Source: Methanomassiliicoccus sp. UBA345
GTDB taxonomy: Archaea > Thermoplasmatota > Thermoplasmata > Methanomassiliicoccales > Methanomassiliicoccaceae
DNA length: 7,240 nucleotides
Direction of reading: 5' to 3'
NCBI GenBank assembly: GCA_002504525.1
Contig: DATD01000005.1
Location: 2,290-9,529 of the forward strand
Below are positions 6,147 to 7,240 of the stretch, piece after piece (positions within the stretch are counted from its first letter, which is position 1; every line of letters starts with the position of its first letter). Below the pieces are notes generated by a model. That model was not told the origin of the DNA, did no database searches, and saw only the letters and a list, made by a program, of their open reading frames with translations. The translations under genes were made by a program, and so were the position numbers.

Positions 6147-6674
6147 ATGTTGAAAGCGATCATCGTGTTCGATACCGTTCACGGCAGCACCGGAGAGGTG
6201 GCCGAAGCGATCGCCGAGGAGATCCGCTCCGGGGGCGATCAGGCAGAGGTGTACGATCTCAGGACCTCGAATCCCCTGGACGTCAGCGGCGACATATTGT
6301 TCGTAGGCTCGCCGACCCGAACCGGCAAGATGACCAGGCGGACCGCCGAGTACCTGGAGAATTTCGATGCCGGCCCCTGGAGGGGCCGCCGCATCGTCGC
6401 CTTCGATACTGTGGGGCCCCTATCGAAGGACGCCGAGAAGAGGAACAGCATGCTGCAGCGGATGGAGGGGTCGTCCAGGACCGCTGCCGGGACGATACAG
6501 AAGGCTGTCACCCGGCGTGGGCTGGCCGCCGCGCCGGAGCAGATGCACCTGGCGGTAACGGGGATGTGGGGGCCTCTGGCTCCTGACGCGCGGGACATGG
6601 CCATGGCCCTTGCCAGAAAGCATCTCACCGAGGCCCGCCGGGAGCGTGGCATGGAGAACGTCCAGATGGCCTGA
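6147..6674 (+). CDS. Flavodoxin-like protein
   Basis: The chosen frame gives 175 residues from ATG 6147. The GGAGG at 6136-6140 and the flavodoxin-like beginning MLKAIIVFDTVHGSTGEVAE support this start over the in-frame ATG at 6126, which would add MSTWRIV. The FMN phosphate-binding loop is DTVHGSTGEVA (9-19), and a second flavin-contact segment is LFVGSPTRTGKMTRRTAEYL (51-70). Then comes a strand RRIVAFDTVG (81-90) and a long helix-rich C-terminus (about 95-170) with many Arg and Met residues. Proteins of this type shuttle electrons or act as small FMN-dependent oxidoreductases in anaerobes; the partner is not indicated. It is soluble and has no signal peptide. It lies about 100 bases after the glcD-family gene with a T-tract between them, so it is probably transcribed separately, and it converges on the copper genes. 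Confidence 0.85.
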   Translation: MLKAIIVFDTVHGSTGEVAEAIAEEIRSGGDQAEVYDLRTSNPLDVSGDILFVGSPTRTGKMTRRTAEYLENFDAGPWRGRRIVAFDTVGPLSKDAEKRNSMLQRMEGSSRTAAGTIQKAVTRRGLAAAPEQMHLAVTGMWGPLAPDARDMAMALARKHLTEARRERGMENVQMA

Positions 6675-6686
6675 CCGCGGTCAGGC
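6669..6686. repeat. 18-bp perfect palindrome over the flavodoxin stop codon
   Basis: GCCTGACCGCGGTCAGGC is self-complementary over all 18 bases and includes the TGA stop at 6672-6674. As RNA it could form a seven-pair stem with a four-base loop. It may help 3'-end formation or bind a dimeric protein; it may also be chance in GC-rich DNA. Confidence 0.6.
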
Positions 6687-6701
6687 TGCCTTGTTGGCCC
6701 C

Positions 6702-6737
6702 CGAGGCGCCGAGCAGGCGCCTCGCTGCTTACTTTTT
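6702..6737 (+). terminator. Hairpin plus T-tract between convergent genes
   Basis: CGAGGCGCC (6702-6710) pairs perfectly with GGCGCCTCG (6716-6724) around a GAGCA loop, a nine-pair GC-rich stem. On the + strand a T5 run follows at 6733-6737, inside the 3' end of the YHS gene. The stem also lies just past the YHS stop on the minus strand, so it could serve both transcripts. Confidence 0.5.
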
Positions 6738-6875
6738 CAGATACTTGCCTGGCTCCTTATCGAACTGCTTCTTGCATCCCGGGGCGCAGAAGTAGTACTT
6801 CTTTCCTTCATGCTCCGACGTCCACTTTGCCGCCTTCTCATCAACATTCATGTCGCAAACCGGATCTATCGCCAT
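6729..6875 (-). CDS. Small YHS-domain metal-binding protein (48 aa)
   Basis: This short gene reads from ATG at 6875-6873 to TAA at 6731-6729 on the minus strand and encodes 48 residues. It is a complete minimal YHS domain: DPVCDMNVD (4-12), then EGKKYYFCAPGCKKQF (23-38) and EPGKYL (41-46). Cysteines C7, C30 and C34 are the expected metal-binding positions. YHS domains, related to TRASH, bind copper or other soft metals and often accompany copper P-type ATPases, as a separate protein or as a domain of the pump. The start shares one base with the copA stop (TAATG), and the ribosome site GGAGGAG lies at 6887-6881 inside the end of copA, so the two are translated together. A role as copper chaperone or sensor is an inference from the neighbour. 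Confidence 0.88.
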   Translation of the reverse strand: MAIDPVCDMNVDEKAAKWTSEHEGKKYYFCAPGCKKQFDKEPGKYLKK

Positions 6876-7240
6876 TACTTCTCCTCCTTTCTCTTGACCT
6901 CAGGGGTGTATCGTTTCAGCAGCGCGGCGTTCGATACCACCGACACCGAGCTCAGTGCCATGGCGCCAGCCGCCACGATGGGGTTCAGCAGGATTCCGAA
7001 GAAGGGGAACAGCACGCCGGCGGCGATCGGTATGCCAGCCGTGTTGTATCCCAGGGCCCAGAACAGATTCTGCCGGATCTTGGTCATGGTCTTCCTGGAC
7101 AACTGTATCGCCGCCACCACGTCGATCAGGTCGGAACGTATGAGCACGATGTCCCCTGTCTCCATCGCCACGTCAGTCCCGCTGCCGATGGCGATGCCCA
7201 CATCCGCCTGGGCTAGCGCCGGAGCGTCATTGACGCCGTC
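6875..7240 (-). CDS. copA: Copper-type P1B ATPase, C-terminal fragment (runs off right edge)
   Basis: The last 121 residues are present; the gene continues past the right edge. The visible part starts in the P domain with DGVNDAPALAQAD, followed by VGIAIGSGTDVAMETGDIVL, the standard hinge region of P-type ATPases. The final two membrane helices carry the Cu+ transport signature: N-x6-YN-x4-P in NLFWALGYNTAGIP and M-x2-SS-x5-N in MALSSVSVVSN, which mark subgroup P1B-1 (Cu+/Ag+). A GTG at 7201 is an internal valine codon, not a start. The protein ends in a Lys/Glu-rich tail (PEVKRKEEK). It pumps Cu+ across the cytoplasmic membrane, normally outward. The metal-binding N-terminal domains and the CPC motif lie outside the window. 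The gene is followed in the same unit by the YHS protein. Confidence 0.95.
   Translation of the reverse strand, partial: DGVNDAPALAQADVGIAIGSGTDVAMETGDIVLIRSDLIDVVAAIQLSRKTMTKIRQNLFWALGYNTAGIPIAAGVLFPFFGILLNPIVAAGAMALSSVSVVSNAALLKRYTPEVKRKEEK

Noticed and set aside
1..7240. CRISPR array, insertion sequence, tRNA or rRNA gene
   Set aside because: No regularly spaced direct repeats, transposase-like frame, terminal inverted repeats with target duplication, cloverleaf or rRNA signature was seen by eye.

Overview
The window is from an archaeon, almost certainly a methanogen with high GC content. Five consecutive genes belong to the 'methanogenesis marker protein' (Mmp) families, which are found in organisms that carry methyl-coenzyme M reductase (MCR). 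The intergenic regions carry archaeal-style TATA boxes and T-tracts. High GC, two TAG stops in adjacent genes and a GlcD-type flavoprotein recall Methanomassiliicoccales such as Methanomassiliicoccus, but that placement is an inference; the sequence alone does not prove the order.

Layout. (1) Positions 1-3950, + strand: a tight run mmp6 (5' end cut by the window edge), mmp5, mmp15, mmp17, mmp7 and a DUF123 GIY-YIG nuclease-like gene. The stop and start codons overlap or abut at every junction (ATGA, TGATG, TAG|ATG), so this reads as one translationally coupled operon. Mmp7 and Mmp17 are known parts of the ATP-dependent MCR activation assembly. Mmp15 is a BcrAD/BadFG/HgdC-type ATPase with candidate iron-sulfur ligands. 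(2) Positions 3951-4436: a 486-bp region with no convincing protein gene. It has a TATA box and a series of nested inverted repeats closed by an 8-bp terminal helix (4011-4285), which makes it a candidate structured non-coding RNA. The glcD promoter follows. (3) Positions 4437-6044, +: an FAD-binding GlcD-family oxidoreductase. (4) Positions 6147-6674, +: a flavodoxin-like protein. (5) Positions 6729-7240, - strand: a convergent pair, the C-terminal end of a Cu+-type P1B ATPase (CopA) followed by a 48-residue YHS-domain protein, probable copper handling genes. A hairpin and an 18-bp palindrome lie between the convergent units.

How the parts fit. The first block probably supports making or reductively activating MCR, the last enzyme of methanogenesis. 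The GlcD and flavodoxin genes are redox genes typical of strict anaerobes but have no obvious partner inside the window. The copA-YHS pair is a separate metal homeostasis unit. The two features most worth a second look are the candidate structured RNA at 4011-4285 and the single amber codon that separates mmp7 from the DUF123 gene in the same reading frame.
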